From contig JBAGRP010000001.1 of the NCBI GenBank assembly GCA_036924855.1, positions 5,506,001 through 5,570,000 of the forward strand: a stretch of 64,000 bases of DNA. Reading direction: 5' to 3'. The translations under genes were made by a program, and so were the position numbers. The stretch is from Nitrobacteraceae bacterium AZCC 2146. Lineage in GTDB: Bacteria; Pseudomonadota; Alphaproteobacteria; Rhizobiales; Xanthobacteraceae. Shown here piece by piece: positions 35,911-44,136 of this stretch (positions are counted from its first letter, which is position 1; each line of letters starts with the position of its first letter). The notes under the pieces are model-generated. The model was not told the origin of the DNA. It ran no database searches and saw only the letters and a program-made list of their open reading frames with translations.

Positions 35911-36249
35911 ATGACCGATTACATCGAAGCGCTCATCAGCGAATGGGAGGCAGATCAGCGTGACCGCGTTGCGGCATTCGCTGACCGTCTGCGGGCGGCA
36001 GCGCGCGCGCCCGCGCAGACCGCCGACCGTAAGACACTTCCAGCCAAAGCGGTGAAGGAGCGCTTCGAAAACGCGGCAGAAGCCTTTGACCGCCACGGTT
36101 TCCCCTTCGACGACCAGAAGGTTCGACGCATTTGCAAAAGACATTCTGACGAAGGCGGGTTCGCCGTGAACTTGGGCGTCTGGAATGTCCGCCAGCCTGG
36201 GTTCGATGACTTCGCTGAGCTGGTCAAACGTGGGCAAGCACGCTTCTGA
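35911..36249 (+). CDS. Hypothetical phage-type protein
   Basis: 112 residues, starting two bases after the previous stop, with GCGAGGG upstream. Acidic N-terminal helix (DYIEALISEWEADQRDRVAAF), then VKERFENAAEAFDRHGFPF and a short C-terminal region VWNVRQPGFDDFAELVKRG. No family recognised; likely translated with its neighbours. Confidence 0.6.
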   Translation: MTDYIEALISEWEADQRDRVAAFADRLRAAARAPAQTADRKTLPAKAVKERFENAAEAFDRHGFPFDDQKVRRICKRHSDEGGFAVNLGVWNVRQPGFDDFAELVKRGQARF

Positions 36250-36340
36250 CACGACTGACTTGATCGAATTGATGGAATTGCCGGTTGAAGAGCGGATGCC
36301 GGATCAGGTTTGGTGTCTCTATTCCGGAGACAACTCGCCG

Positions 36341-37552
36341 ATGACGCGCCTCGCACATATTGCCGACCGGGTTCTGAACCGCCCGCTGATGATCCTGCCG
36401 GATAAACTGTCGCTGATCGCGTCGGTTCTGGACGGCCGGATAGGCATCGACGCCAAGGGCTTCGACGACATCGAAGCGGACTATCTGCGAAGCGCGCCGG
36501 AAGCGTCGCGCTTCGTTGGTCAGGTCGAACTGAACGACCCGAACAACCCGGCCGCCGGCAAGAAGCCGTATCGGACGACGCCGGAAGGCGTTGCGATCAT
36601 CCCGGTTATGGGATCGCTTGTGAACCGCGGCGGATGGATCGGCGCCTATTCCGGGATGACCTCCTATGAAGGGCTGAAGCATCAGCTTTCTGCGGCCGCG
36701 GGCGACCCTGCGGTTTCGTCTATCATTCTCGACATGGACAGTCCGGGCGGCGAAGCCGTCGGCGCATTCGAGGCTGGCGACGCCGTCCGGCAAGCCGCGC
36801 AGCTGAAGGAAGTCGTCGCCATCGTCAACGGCATGGCAGCGTCGGCGGCCTATGCGATCGCTTCGGCCGCGACGAAGATCGTCGTCACGTCGTCAGGTAT
36901 CGCCGGTTCGATCGGCGTCGTCATGCTTCATGCCGACTACAGCAACAAGCTTCATCAGGCCGGCATCGTGCCGACTATGATCTTCGCCGGCGCTCGCAAG
37001 GTCGACGGAAATCCATATGAAAAGCTGACGGCCGAAGTCAAAGGCGAACTGTCCGCCGAAATAAACCGTTTTTACGATCTGTTCGTTTCCAGCGTCGCCA
37101 AGGGCCGCCGTGGAATGACAGAAGACGCAATTCGCGCGACCGAAGCGCGAACGTACATCGGAGCCGACGCGGTGGCGATCGGGCTTGCCGATGAAGTCGG
37201 CACGTTCGAAAGCGCGCTGGCCGATCTATCGCGCCGCGCCCCGCCAGCACGATCCATAGCAAAAACGCGAGGGTCTTTTATGCAGACCGAAAGAACTTTC
37301 ACGTCCCAACAGTTTGGAGAAGCGATCGTCAACGCCCGCCAATCCGAGCGGGACCGCATTCGGGCAATACTGAGCTTGCCCGAAGCGCGCAGTAAGGAGG
37401 CGGCTGCACTGTCAATTGCGACAACGTCAGGCGCAACGGTCGAAGATGCCAAGTTACGGCTGAAGAGTGCGGAGACCAGTCCGGCGAACCTGTCTGCATC
37501 ATGGGATCAGGCATTGAAAAGGGCCGGCTTCAGCCTGCCGAAGAACTCTTAG
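36341..37552 (+). CDS. S49 (SppA/ClpP-fold) peptidase, phage head-maturation protease type
   Basis: 403 residues from the ATG at 36341 (earlier in-frame ATGs at 36,185, 36,272 and 36,296 are possible; the family N-terminus HIADRVLNRPLMILPDKLSLI favours this one). The Ser-Lys dyad is visible: nucleophile Ser in NGMAASAAYAIAS and Lys in ARKVDGNPYEKLT; DMDSPGGEA and SSGIAGSIGVVM are the S49 substrate loops. The extra C-terminal ~110 residues (TERTFTSQQFGEAIVNARQ...) resemble a scaffold tail. In lambda-like phages this protease processes the portal and scaffold; neither is recognisable in the island. Confidence 0.88.
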   Translation: MTRLAHIADRVLNRPLMILPDKLSLIASVLDGRIGIDAKGFDDIEADYLRSAPEASRFVGQVELNDPNNPAAGKKPYRTTPEGVAIIPVMGSLVNRGGWIGAYSGMTSYEGLKHQLSAAAGDPAVSSIILDMDSPGGEAVGAFEAGDAVRQAAQLKEVVAIVNGMAASAAYAIASAATKIVVTSSGIAGSIGVVMLHADYSNKLHQAGIVPTMIFAGARKVDGNPYEKLTAEVKGELSAEINRFYDLFVSSVAKGRRGMTEDAIRATEARTYIGADAVAIGLADEVGTFESALADLSRRAPPARSIAKTRGSFMQTERTFTSQQFGEAIVNARQSERDRIRAILSLPEARSKEAAALSIATTSGATVEDAKLRLKSAETSPANLSASWDQALKRAGFSLPKNS

Positions 37553-37561
37553 AGGATAACC

Positions 37562-38422
37562 ATGTTTGGACGAAAATCTGAGAATGCCAAGCGGCTTGAT
37601 GCCGCGAAGATCGATGTCGCAGCCGCTCGGGTGAGAGCAGCCACGATCGCCGCTGGCGAAGAAGCCGCGTTGGAAAATGCCGCGACCTACGCCGCGTGGC
37701 GAACGGAGCGCGATACGGCCACGGCCGATGTCGAGCGACTTGAAAAATTAATTGCTGCACTAACGGCAGGCGGCGAAGCACAGCGCCAGCATGACGCAGA
37801 AGAAGCCTTGCGGAGACGCATCGACTTGGCCCGCAAAAACAACGCGGCTTTGGCCGAGCGCATCAAAATCGAAGGCTCGCGTCTGTCAGTTGAACTCAAA
37901 GCTCTGATCCGCGACGCAGCTGCGGCGACCTTGGAGACCGACGCCATCAACAAACTCTTGCCTGATGGAACGCCGCCCTTGCTTGATCCCAATTTCATCG
38001 CGCGTGGTCGACCCGCCGTTCCGCGCAAGGATTTAGAGGAGAAAGTTCTGAACCTGTGGGTACGCGAAACCGACGGGAGCCTGATCGGCGATCAGGATCG
38101 TGTGACGGCCGTCGATGCCGACACTGGCAATTTCGTCGTCGACAAGCAGTTTCGGGTCGATTGTGTGCGCAGAAAGTTCCGCTCGACTACCTATCATCCA
38201 GTCGAATACGCCGAAATTCCGGAGCACCTTTTCGCCAACGTCCGCTTGCCGCTGTTCGATCGCCAAGGCGTCGACTTCGACGGCGCCCGGTTTATCACCG
38301 AGCACGTCGCGATGCTGGAAGCCGAGCCCGCGAAGCTGGAAAAGAAGGCGGCACGTCGGCCGACCCAGACGGAACTCGCTCCGGTCGAACCCTACCGTCG
38401 ATTAGAGCCGGACGCAGCCTGA
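37562..38422 (+). CDS. Hypothetical phage-type protein with N-terminal coiled coil
   Basis: 286 residues, AGAGGATAACC upstream. The first ~115 residues are a long Ala/Arg/Glu-rich coiled coil (AAKIDVAAARVRAATIAAGEEAALENAA; VERLEKLIAALTAGGEAQ), the rest is globular with KVLNLWVRETDGSLIGDQD and FRSTTYHPVEYAEIPEHLFANVRLP. No family recognised. Placed between the S49 protease and the tape measure gene, so a virion or assembly role is possible. Confidence 0.6.
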   Translation: MFGRKSENAKRLDAAKIDVAAARVRAATIAAGEEAALENAATYAAWRTERDTATADVERLEKLIAALTAGGEAQRQHDAEEALRRRIDLARKNNAALAERIKIEGSRLSVELKALIRDAAAATLETDAINKLLPDGTPPLLDPNFIARGRPAVPRKDLEEKVLNLWVRETDGSLIGDQDRVTAVDADTGNFVVDKQFRVDCVRRKFRSTTYHPVEYAEIPEHLFANVRLPLFDRQGVDFDGARFITEHVAMLEAEPAKLEKKAARRPTQTELAPVEPYRRLEPDAA

Positions 38423-38455
38423 TCGCAACGCCGTCACCGTCGAAAGGTAATCCCC

Positions 38456-41026
38456 ATGGCTAAAATCATCGAGGCTGTCGCGCGGATCGGCGCAGAGGAT
38501 CGCACCGGCGCTGTCTTCGACAAGATCGCCAAAAAGATCGACGGCCTTGCAAAGTCTGCGAAGACATCCAAGGCCGTCGACGAAATGGCGAAGGCGATCG
38601 AACGGGCGCGGACGCAGATGGTCGCGATCGACAAGTTCGACCTGTCGCGCGGGGCGCTGCCCGCCGCGCGGCAGCGGTTCCGGGAAATGCAGGCCGCGGT
38701 TGAAAGCGCGGCAAAGGCTATGTCGTCGGTTTCCGCGCCGACTAAGGAAATGGAACGCAACCTGAAGCGGGCGCAGGACGGCGTCAAAAAGGCGGCGCAG
38801 GCTTTTGACATGCAGCGCGACGCTGTCCTTTCGCACAAGCGCGCGCTTCAGGATATGGGCGTCAACGTGTCGAAGGCGGCCGCGCACCAGACCCACCTTC
38901 GCAAGTCAATCGAACAGACAAGCGCTGCGCTTGATAAGCATGTTGACCTTGAACAGCGGGCGCACGTCCTACAGCAGCGCCGCGATAACCGCCGGGTCGC
39001 GGCTGGCACGGCCGCTGCTGCCGCCGGCGCATGGGCGGGCCATGCCGTCAAGTCCGCGTTTATGGCGACCGGCCACACGTACCGTGATTTCGACAAAGAG
39101 CGCCGCTTCGGCAAGGCCGTAATGGGCATCACCGATGAAGAGCAAGAGCCGCTGGTACGGCAGGCGATCCACGGCGGCGCAACCACCAAGTACAATGACA
39201 TCCAGTTCTTGCACGGCCAGCGCGACCTTGCTGCGCGCGGCGTCAGCCGCGAAGCGATCCTTGGCATGATGGGGCCGGCAGCGAACCTCGGCATGTCCAC
39301 CGATCAAACGCTGCCCGACGCCGTCAAGCTGATGGAAAGCGGTATCTTCACCTTTAAGAAGGACGTGAGCAGCGTGGAAGCGGCTTCCCGGTCTGCTCGT
39401 CAGACGGCCGACGTGATGGTGAAGGCCATGAAGATTTCCGGAATGACGCCGGAAGATATCGCCCTCGATTACAAGTTCGGCGCGCCCGGTGCGCGCATGT
39501 CGGGCATGAGCGAGCAGACCATGTTGGGTTTCGGCGGCATTCTGAAAAAGGCCGGCATCGGCGGCGACGAAGCTGGCGTCGCGTTCCGCGCGCTGATGGC
39601 GACAATCCAAGCGCCGACGGCCGGCGCGAAAACCGCAATGCTGGCGAACGGGATGAACTACAAGAATTACCAGAAGATGCGCGACCATCTTGACGTCGAT
39701 CCGTTCGCGGAGGACGTTGCGGCGCGTTACGGCGTGAAGCTCGACAAGAAGACGAAGTCCGGCCTCGGCTCGATCTTCGCGAATAAGGAACTGATATCCG
39801 ATCCCGCTAAGTTCAACCCGGCTGTCACGTCGGTGCTGCGCAACAGCCTTGGCGGGAATGATGCAAAGAGCTTGAAGAGCATCGCCGGCGCGGCGAACCG
39901 CTACCGCGACGCATCGGTCGAAAGCGTCGACGCGAACAAGATGGTCAACGACCTCTTGGTGAAGATGCGCGACAACCTGAAGTTCGCGAACGCCATGTTC
40001 GGGTCGAAGCAAGGCAGTCGAATTGCAACGGCGCTGTCTGACCCGGACACTTTCGAAAAAATGCGCAAGATGCTCGCGCATGATAGCGACGGCTATTCGG
40101 AAAAGATCGCGACCGAACGGATGGCCGGCTTCGACGGCGCGGTCAGCCGGTTCGAAGGTGCGGTTATGAACCTCAAGAGCGCGATCGGGCAATCGCTCGA
40201 TAACAACGGCAAGGGCGGTGCCCTGACGTGGGTGGCGGATGCCATTGCGAAGGCGGTGCAAGGCGCGGCGGAAATGCCGAAGGGCGTTGTCGCCGGCGGT
40301 GCGATCACCGCGGGCGTCGCAGGTGCCGGGGCCTCTGCCTATGGCGCCTATAAGTTCATGCAGCTGCTGACCACCGGTGGCGGTCTGACAACGTCAGCTG
40401 TGGCGCTGGACGGCGCGGCGGCGGCACTGACAAGCGCTGCCGCCGTTTTGAGCGGTTGCAAGGCGCTGGAAGGCGCCGGGGCTGCTGCGGCCGCCCGCGG
40501 TGGCGCTGTTGGCCTGCTGGGCGCGGCTGGCACGGCAGGGCTACTGCTAGGCGGCGTCGCTGCCTCCTATTACGCGATGCGCAACGCCCCGGCGATGGGC
40601 GGCAACACGCGGGGATCGCGAACCCGCGCCGGCTATATCGGCGGCGCTCCCGGCATCGACTATGAGGGCCTGACGCGGCGCGGCGGCTCGCGCGCCGGCC
40701 GCGTGCCGTCGATATGGGACGGCGACCGCGGGACGACGCAAGGCTACCTGAACCAACTCAATCAGACGCCTTTCAACCCGGCCAGCGGCGCCGGGAACGG
40801 CGCCATCACGGCGCAGTTGCAGGGATCGGCGCAAGTCACAGGCGAAGCGAAGATAACCGTCGTCGTCGAAGCAAGCAGCGAATTGCTGGCCGTGAAGCAA
40901 GCGGCGCAGCAAGCGATGAAGCTTTCCGGATCGGTCAACGCCAACGGCCCGGGATCGACCGGCCGTTCATCGCCGGACGCCGCCGCGCCGGCGTGGCCTT
41001 CGAACGGTACGTCGGCTTGGAAGTAG
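38456..41026 (+). CDS. Phage tail tape measure protein
   Basis: 856 residues. N-terminal helical/coiled-coil region rich in Ala/Lys/Glu, a middle domain of the PhageMin_Tail/TIGR01760 type (HTYRDFDKERRFGKAVMGITDEEQEPLVRQA; EAILGMMGPAANLGMSTDQTLPDAVKLM; GEGAL-like FGGILKKAGIGGDEAGVAFRALMAT), then hydrophobic segments (GVVAGGAITAGVAGAGASAYGAYKF; GGAVGLLGAAGTAGLLLGGVAASYYAM) as expected for membrane-inserting tape measures. The Gly/Pro-rich C-terminus ends PAWPSNGTSAWK. It fixes tail length and helps DNA entry in phages. Other tail genes are missing here. Confidence 0.88.
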   Translation: MAKIIEAVARIGAEDRTGAVFDKIAKKIDGLAKSAKTSKAVDEMAKAIERARTQMVAIDKFDLSRGALPAARQRFREMQAAVESAAKAMSSVSAPTKEMERNLKRAQDGVKKAAQAFDMQRDAVLSHKRALQDMGVNVSKAAAHQTHLRKSIEQTSAALDKHVDLEQRAHVLQQRRDNRRVAAGTAAAAAGAWAGHAVKSAFMATGHTYRDFDKERRFGKAVMGITDEEQEPLVRQAIHGGATTKYNDIQFLHGQRDLAARGVSREAILGMMGPAANLGMSTDQTLPDAVKLMESGIFTFKKDVSSVEAASRSARQTADVMVKAMKISGMTPEDIALDYKFGAPGARMSGMSEQTMLGFGGILKKAGIGGDEAGVAFRALMATIQAPTAGAKTAMLANGMNYKNYQKMRDHLDVDPFAEDVAARYGVKLDKKTKSGLGSIFANKELISDPAKFNPAVTSVLRNSLGGNDAKSLKSIAGAANRYRDASVESVDANKMVNDLLVKMRDNLKFANAMFGSKQGSRIATALSDPDTFEKMRKMLAHDSDGYSEKIATERMAGFDGAVSRFEGAVMNLKSAIGQSLDNNGKGGALTWVADAIAKAVQGAAEMPKGVVAGGAITAGVAGAGASAYGAYKFMQLLTTGGGLTTSAVALDGAAAALTSAAAVLSGCKALEGAGAAAAARGGAVGLLGAAGTAGLLLGGVAASYYAMRNAPAMGGNTRGSRTRAGYIGGAPGIDYEGLTRRGGSRAGRVPSIWDGDRGTTQGYLNQLNQTPFNPASGAGNGAITAQLQGSAQVTGEAKITVVVEASSELLAVKQAAQQAMKLSGSVNANGPGSTGRSSPDAAAPAWPSNGTSAWK

Positions 41027-41041
41027 ATTAGGGGCATCAAC

Positions 41042-41426
41042 ATGCGTTCAAGCTTCCAATCGGCAACCGCCGGCGCGATCATCGCGAAGGAACTGCCCTT
41101 CGGTCAGTCGCGGCTCGCGCTGATTTTTTAAGCCGCTGCAGTTCATTGAGCCCGGCCAGATTATCGGTGGTCCGCCGATCGTCGCTGACGGCGCCGGCCA
41201 ACAATTCGGTGCCTATAATCCGGAAGCCCGCGACGGCACCAAGAACGCTGTAGGTGTGTCGGTCTATCGGGTGATCACGACCGCGGGGTCGACCGTGCGC
41301 AGCCCGGTCGTCATATGCGACAGCGAGGTCAAGCGGAACAGCATCGTTTGGCCGGCCGGCATCACCGACGGGCGGCGGGAAGCGGCGATCGAGCAGCTGA
41401 GCAGGCTGGGCATCTTGGTCCGGTAG
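41042..41426 (+). pseudogene. Lambda gpD-like head decoration protein, frameshifted at a T6 run
   Basis: Frame 1 from the ATG at 41042 (AGGGGCATCAAC upstream) reads MRSSFQSATAGAIIAKELPF, continues GQSRLALIF and stops at TAA. Frame 2 resumes at AAG-CCG and reads PLQFIEPGQIIGGPPIVADG to WPAGITDGRREAAIEQLSRLGILVR-stop, the typical C-terminus of gpD-like decoration proteins. The join is at ATTTTTTAAG (T run 41,124-41,129): with five Ts the frame is continuous (LIFKPLQF). It is either an inactivating one-base insertion, a sequencing error in a homopolymer, or a slippage site. Confidence 0.8.
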
Positions 41427-41465
41427 CGACCGCATTGCCGATGCGCCGCGCGGCGCCATTTAGGC

Positions 41466-41499
41466 GGCCCGGCGCGCTCAAATGGAAGCGCGCCGGGCC
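41466..41499 (+). terminator. Long GC hairpin after the decoration-protein gene
   Basis: GGCCCGGCGCGCT and AGCGCGCCGGGCC form a perfect 13-base stem with an 8-base loop, 40 bases after the stop. There is no T tract, but the stem is strong enough to be a terminator of the virion gene block. Confidence 0.55.
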
Positions 41500-41700
41500 T
41501 GACCGGTGCGAGGTTCTGGGGTCAAGCACCGGCTGAAGCCTCGATATCTGCCGTAGCGTCGCCGCTCAAACGACATCTGCCGTTAAGCTAAATAGCCGGG
41601 ACGCGACCTCGCGCTGAGGGGCAAAGATCGTACGCCCATTGCCATCGATCTGAGCTATCTTTATGTTTTTTGCATCGAATTGTTTACGAGGCGCGGAGAA

Positions 41701-41904
41701 ATGAAATTTCTGGAACATGCCCGTCAGCTGAGGCAGGAAGCCGATCGCCTGCGCAGTAGCGGTCTCCACAGTGAGGCCGATCGGCGCGATCGCCAAGCAG
41801 AAGTATATGAGACAATCGAGTTGCGATCTGAAAACTATGAGGAGGCAATCTCGCCGGGTCTCAAGGCGCGGGGAGTGAGCCTTGATCAAAGCAAAACCCA
41901 CTAA
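41701..41904 (+). CDS. Small hypothetical protein
   Basis: 67 residues, helical and charged (KFLEHARQLRQEADRLRSSGLHSEADRRDRQAEVYETIEL), starting at the ATG at 41701 with GGCGCGGAGAA upstream. Resembles small DNA-metabolism or anti-repressor-size phage proteins but has no recognised family. The 3' end overlaps the next gene. The 200 bases before it contain no gene other than the hairpin. Confidence 0.55.
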   Translation: MKFLEHARQLRQEADRLRSSGLHSEADRRDRQAEVYETIELRSENYEEAISPGLKARGVSLDQSKTH

Positions 41905-42085
41905 AATCTGGACAGGCGATGATGAAAATCGCTTACTGGATCTCGCTCGCAGGGGGAAAACTCTGTCTGAGATTGCGTCAGCCCTTAACCGCAGTCCCGC
42001 AGCGATCAAAGTGAGAGCTTCCCGTCTGCACGTTAGTTTAGCACAGATCAGTAGTCGCCGCGCAGGAACTGCGCGATGGGGTTAG
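41882..42085 (+). CDS. Small Myb/SANT-like DNA-binding protein (TTG start)
   Basis: 67 residues with a homeodomain-like helix-turn-helix: IWTGDDENRLLDLARRGKTLSEIASALNRSPAAIKVRASRL, which fits a SANT/Myb-like or GcrA-like tri-helical pattern (W-T at the start, eIA...L.Rs..AI recognition helix). Starts at TTG 41882, overlapping the previous gene by 23 bases. Likely a regulator; a perfect 20-bp palindrome lies immediately after its stop. Confidence 0.65.
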   Translation: MIKAKPTKIWTGDDENRLLDLARRGKTLSEIASALNRSPAAIKVRASRLHVSLAQISSRRAGTARWG

Positions 42086-42086
42086 A

Positions 42087-42106
42087 GATCGCTACCGGTA
42101 GCGATC
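42087..42106. promoter_or_regulatory. Perfect 20-bp palindrome GATCGCTACCGGTAGCGATC
   Basis: GATCGCTACC is exactly reverse-complementary to GGTAGCGATC with no spacer. It sits two bases after the small helix-turn-helix gene and inside the 3' end of the ParB-like remnant. Could be a protein binding site; without spacer it is a poor RNA hairpin. Confidence 0.55.
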
Positions 42107-42432
42107 ACGCCCCGCGCTCTGGGCAAGCAGCGCGTCCAGTTAGCGCCCCTGTCCAGCGACGTCCCGGCGACGCGGTCTAGGTCGGCGCCAAGGGCCTTTG
42201 CCCGGGTGGCGTCCACCTGCACCGATCGGATGGATTTGCCGCTCTTGGCGGCCGTCTCGGCGGCGAAAGACGCAGACTTTGCGCCTTTCGCCTTCCCGCC
42301 GCCGGCCTTCCCCGGCGCGCCGCCGTGCTTCGTTTCCGGATGGACGGCTTCATAGGCCGCCTTCCGCTTCGAAACCAGCTTCGCCCGCTGCGCCGGCGTC
42401 AGGTCGCGGCGGATCAGGTTTTCGTCGATCTC
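42092..42432 (-). pseudogene. ParB-like phage protein remnant, truncated and frameshifted
   Basis: Minus-strand fragment reading EIDENLIRRDLTPAQRAKLV, SKRKAAYEAVHPETKHGGA and SVQVDATRAKALGADLDRVA, recognisable as the middle of phage-type ParB nuclease/partition proteins. The N-terminal ParB fold is missing. Near the end, one base is absent after LDRGA: skipping it restores LDALLAQSAGRDRYR-stop (stop at 42,092-42,094). An open frame extends upstream past 42,432, but that sequence is the antisense of a second remnant. Confidence 0.7.
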
Positions 42433-42453
42433 ATCAAATGGGCTCCGGCGTTC

Positions 42454-42801
42454 CGCGCGCAGGCGGACGCGCTCGAAATCGAAGCGCTCGCGAAGCGCCG
42501 TCCTGCCGACGAATACGACGCCGCGCAGGCGCGCGGTGAGGTAGGAAAGTCTGGAACGCGCACAGACCTCGTTCTCAAGCGGAACGAGGTTCGTGCCGCC
42601 GCCGCTGCCGACGTCGGCTTGTCCCGCAAGGAGATCCACGAAGCCCGCGCAATCCGTGACGCCGAAGCCCGCGACCCGGGCGTCGTCCGGCGCACTGTCG
42701 ACGCCGCCCTGAAGGCAGGCAAGGAACCAACGAAGGCCAGCATCAGCAAGACCGGCGCCCAACGAGGCCGACGCCGCAGGCCGCCGCGGCTAATTGGATA
42801 A
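42454..42801 (+). pseudogene. Phage-type protein fragment, head-to-head with the ParB remnant
   Basis: Plus-strand open segment reading RAQADALEIEALAKRRPADE, YDAAQARGEVG, VGLSRKEIHEARAIRDAEA and VVRRTVDAALKAGKEPTKA, a segment pattern I recognise from rhizobial phage ParB-associated proteins. The upstream part of the frame is antisense of the ParB remnant and gives no sensible N-terminus or ribosome-binding site, so the gene has lost its start. It could be the second half of the same ancestral protein, inverted. Confidence 0.6.
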
Positions 42802-43029
42802 ACCGCGAACCGACGTCGCTCTTTCAGCAACGATCGCTGAACACATTTCTTCGTCGAGATCAGCGATGACGCTCTCGATGGCCGTAATCGCTGATTGGAT
42901 CGCAGCGATCTCCGTGATCGCCTCCGTCGCGATAGAACCGGAATGGCCGATCAGCGACATAATTAGGTCGCGACGCTGTTCTTTCAAGGCGACGAGTGGA
43001 AGTCCGTGGTCGAGCAAGTTGACGTTCAT
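42790..43029 (-). CDS. Small hypothetical coiled-coil protein
   Basis: 79 residues from the ATG at 43029 (frame open 27 codons farther). N-terminal MNVNLLDHGLPLVALKEQRRDLIMSLIGH then a helix IAAIQSAITAIESVIADLDEEM typical of short phage coiled-coil proteins. A 6-base-arm palindrome lies 33 bases upstream. No family name assigned. Confidence 0.6.
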   Translation of the reverse strand: MNVNLLDHGLPLVALKEQRRDLIMSLIGHSGSIATEAITEIAAIQSAITAIESVIADLDEEMCSAIVAERATSVRGLSN

Positions 43030-43061
43030 TCGTGCGATCTCCCTGATCGAACGAGCCTGCC

Positions 43062-43082
43062 CTCTATTTTCACAAGATAGAG
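43062..43082. promoter_or_regulatory. AT-rich dyad upstream of the small coiled-coil gene
   Basis: CTCTAT and ATAGAG flank a 9-base spacer in an AT-rich stretch. Position fits an operator for the minus-strand gene starting at 43,029. Weak evidence. Confidence 0.35.
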
Positions 43083-43206
43083 AAAATGCATTTGCTACAA
43101 TTATCCGCACTAAAGATCAAAAAAGATTTGGTTAATTACACGTTTGATTGCCGGCGCGAGCAATCAAGATTGGAAGCCCTCACGGCACTGACGCGCCGCA
43201 ACACAT

Positions 43207-43674
43207 TCAGCTTCTTGCAATCGCCTCGATCAATTCAAGCCTCTTCGCGTGCATGAAGTTTCGATAGGACACTTTCGATCCTTCCTGCCGCTCTCGTTTA
43301 AATCGCTGGTTCAATTCCTTCAGCGCGCCGTTTGCTTGAAGGTCGTGCATCCGTTGTTCAACGGTCAGGACGGCAGCGCCGGCCCGCTCAACGATGTCTT
43401 CGTGAGGCGTCAAGGATATACGCATTGCGCGCGCCGTGGCTTCCACGACGCCGACAGCGGCCGTTGGCGCGACCGGTCCTGACAGGCCGGCAATCGCCTT
43501 CTGATGAAGCTGCCGATGCACGCCGGCCGGGCAGCATAGCCAGAACTGGTCGCGCGGGCGATCGAGGCCAACGACGTCGACCAAGCCGATCGCGCCGGTG
43601 CCGTCGATCGAGACGGCCGCGACGCCGGCCGCCCGCATATATCGTTCAACAAGCGCTTCACTCTGCGTGGGCAT
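43207..43674 (-). CDS. Hypothetical phage-type protein
   Basis: 155 residues. N-terminal half IDGTGAIGLVDVVGLDRPRDQFWLCCPAG suggests a small mixed fold; the C-terminal half is charged helix (LTVEQRMHDLQANGALKELNQRFKRERQEG and NFMHAKRLELIEAIARS). No family recognised. Confidence 0.6.
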   Translation of the reverse strand: MPTQSEALVERYMRAAGVAAVSIDGTGAIGLVDVVGLDRPRDQFWLCCPAGVHRQLHQKAIAGLSGPVAPTAAVGVVEATARAMRISLTPHEDIVERAGAAVLTVEQRMHDLQANGALKELNQRFKRERQEGSKVSYRNFMHAKRLELIEAIARS

Positions 43675-43707
43675 GGTGCGAAGGAAAAACTGATTTGCGG
43701 GCGCCGG

Positions 43708-43932
43708 TCAATCGCTCGCTTTAGGGTCGACGCGGCCTAATGCAGACCGCAGAAATTTCACAGACCCCCAGCCCATGTCTTGCAAACTGAGCAAATTCTG
43801 ATCTGACGTCTCGCGAACCTCTCCGACGGTCTTGAACCCATTTCGCTCCAGAGCGTTCGTGATCCGCGTCGGAAGGTTCAAGTCGGTGATCAAGGTACAG
43901 TCAGGCAGGTCGGGCGTCGGATCAATTGTCAC
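43708..43932 (-). CDS. Stand-alone RNA polymerase alpha-CTD-like (helix-hairpin-helix) protein
   Basis: 74 residues from GTG at 43932. Reads IDPTPDLPDCTLITDLNLPT, then RITNALERNGFKTVGEVRET, SDQNLLSLQDMGWGSVKFLR and SALG, which follows the alpha-CTD pattern (I-x-x-L-x-L-P-T-R-x-x-N-A-L ... T-V-G-E ... L-L-x-L-x-x-x-G-x-x-S). The GTG overlaps the stop of the upstream small membrane protein (GTGA), so translation is coupled. The domain binds DNA or protein in RNA polymerase; here it may be a phage transcription modifier. The function is inferred. Confidence 0.7.
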   Translation of the reverse strand: MTIDPTPDLPDCTLITDLNLPTRITNALERNGFKTVGEVRETSDQNLLSLQDMGWGSVKFLRSALGRVDPKASD

Positions 43933-44063
43933 AGTTTGTCCCGCCAAAAATAGGCGATCAACGAGAGCGTGACGGCGGCGCTGCTGCCGCCGATCGCCCA
44001 GTACAAATCGGCGTCCGATATGCCCTTGTGTCGTGCGCTCACCACGATCGCGATCGAGCCCAT
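43929..44063 (-). CDS. Small membrane protein, probably frameshifted at its 5' end
   Basis: 44 residues from the in-frame ATG at 44063: MGSIAIVVSARHKGISDADL, YWAIGGSSAAVTLSLIAYFW, RDKL. Upstream the same frame continues SPFGTIIGTAILLA, which looks like a first membrane helix, but has no start. An ATG at 44,109 is in another frame and would join it if one C of a CCCC run were absent. So the gene is either 5'-truncated by a one-base insertion or starts internally. Holin-sized with two membrane helices when complete. Confidence 0.5.
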   Translation of the reverse strand: MGSIAIVVSARHKGISDADLYWAIGGSSAAVTLSLIAYFWRDKL

Positions 44064-44136
44064 CGCCAATAGTATCGCGGTCCCAATGATCGTGCCGAAA
44101 GGGGACCATCACCGCGCATGGAACGTCGCCATTTGC

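Noticed and set aside
42794..43135. 113-residue plus-strand open frame opposite the small coiled-coil gene
   Set aside because: The minus-strand frame gives a sensible coiled-coil protein with an upstream AT-rich dyad; the plus frame is its antisense.
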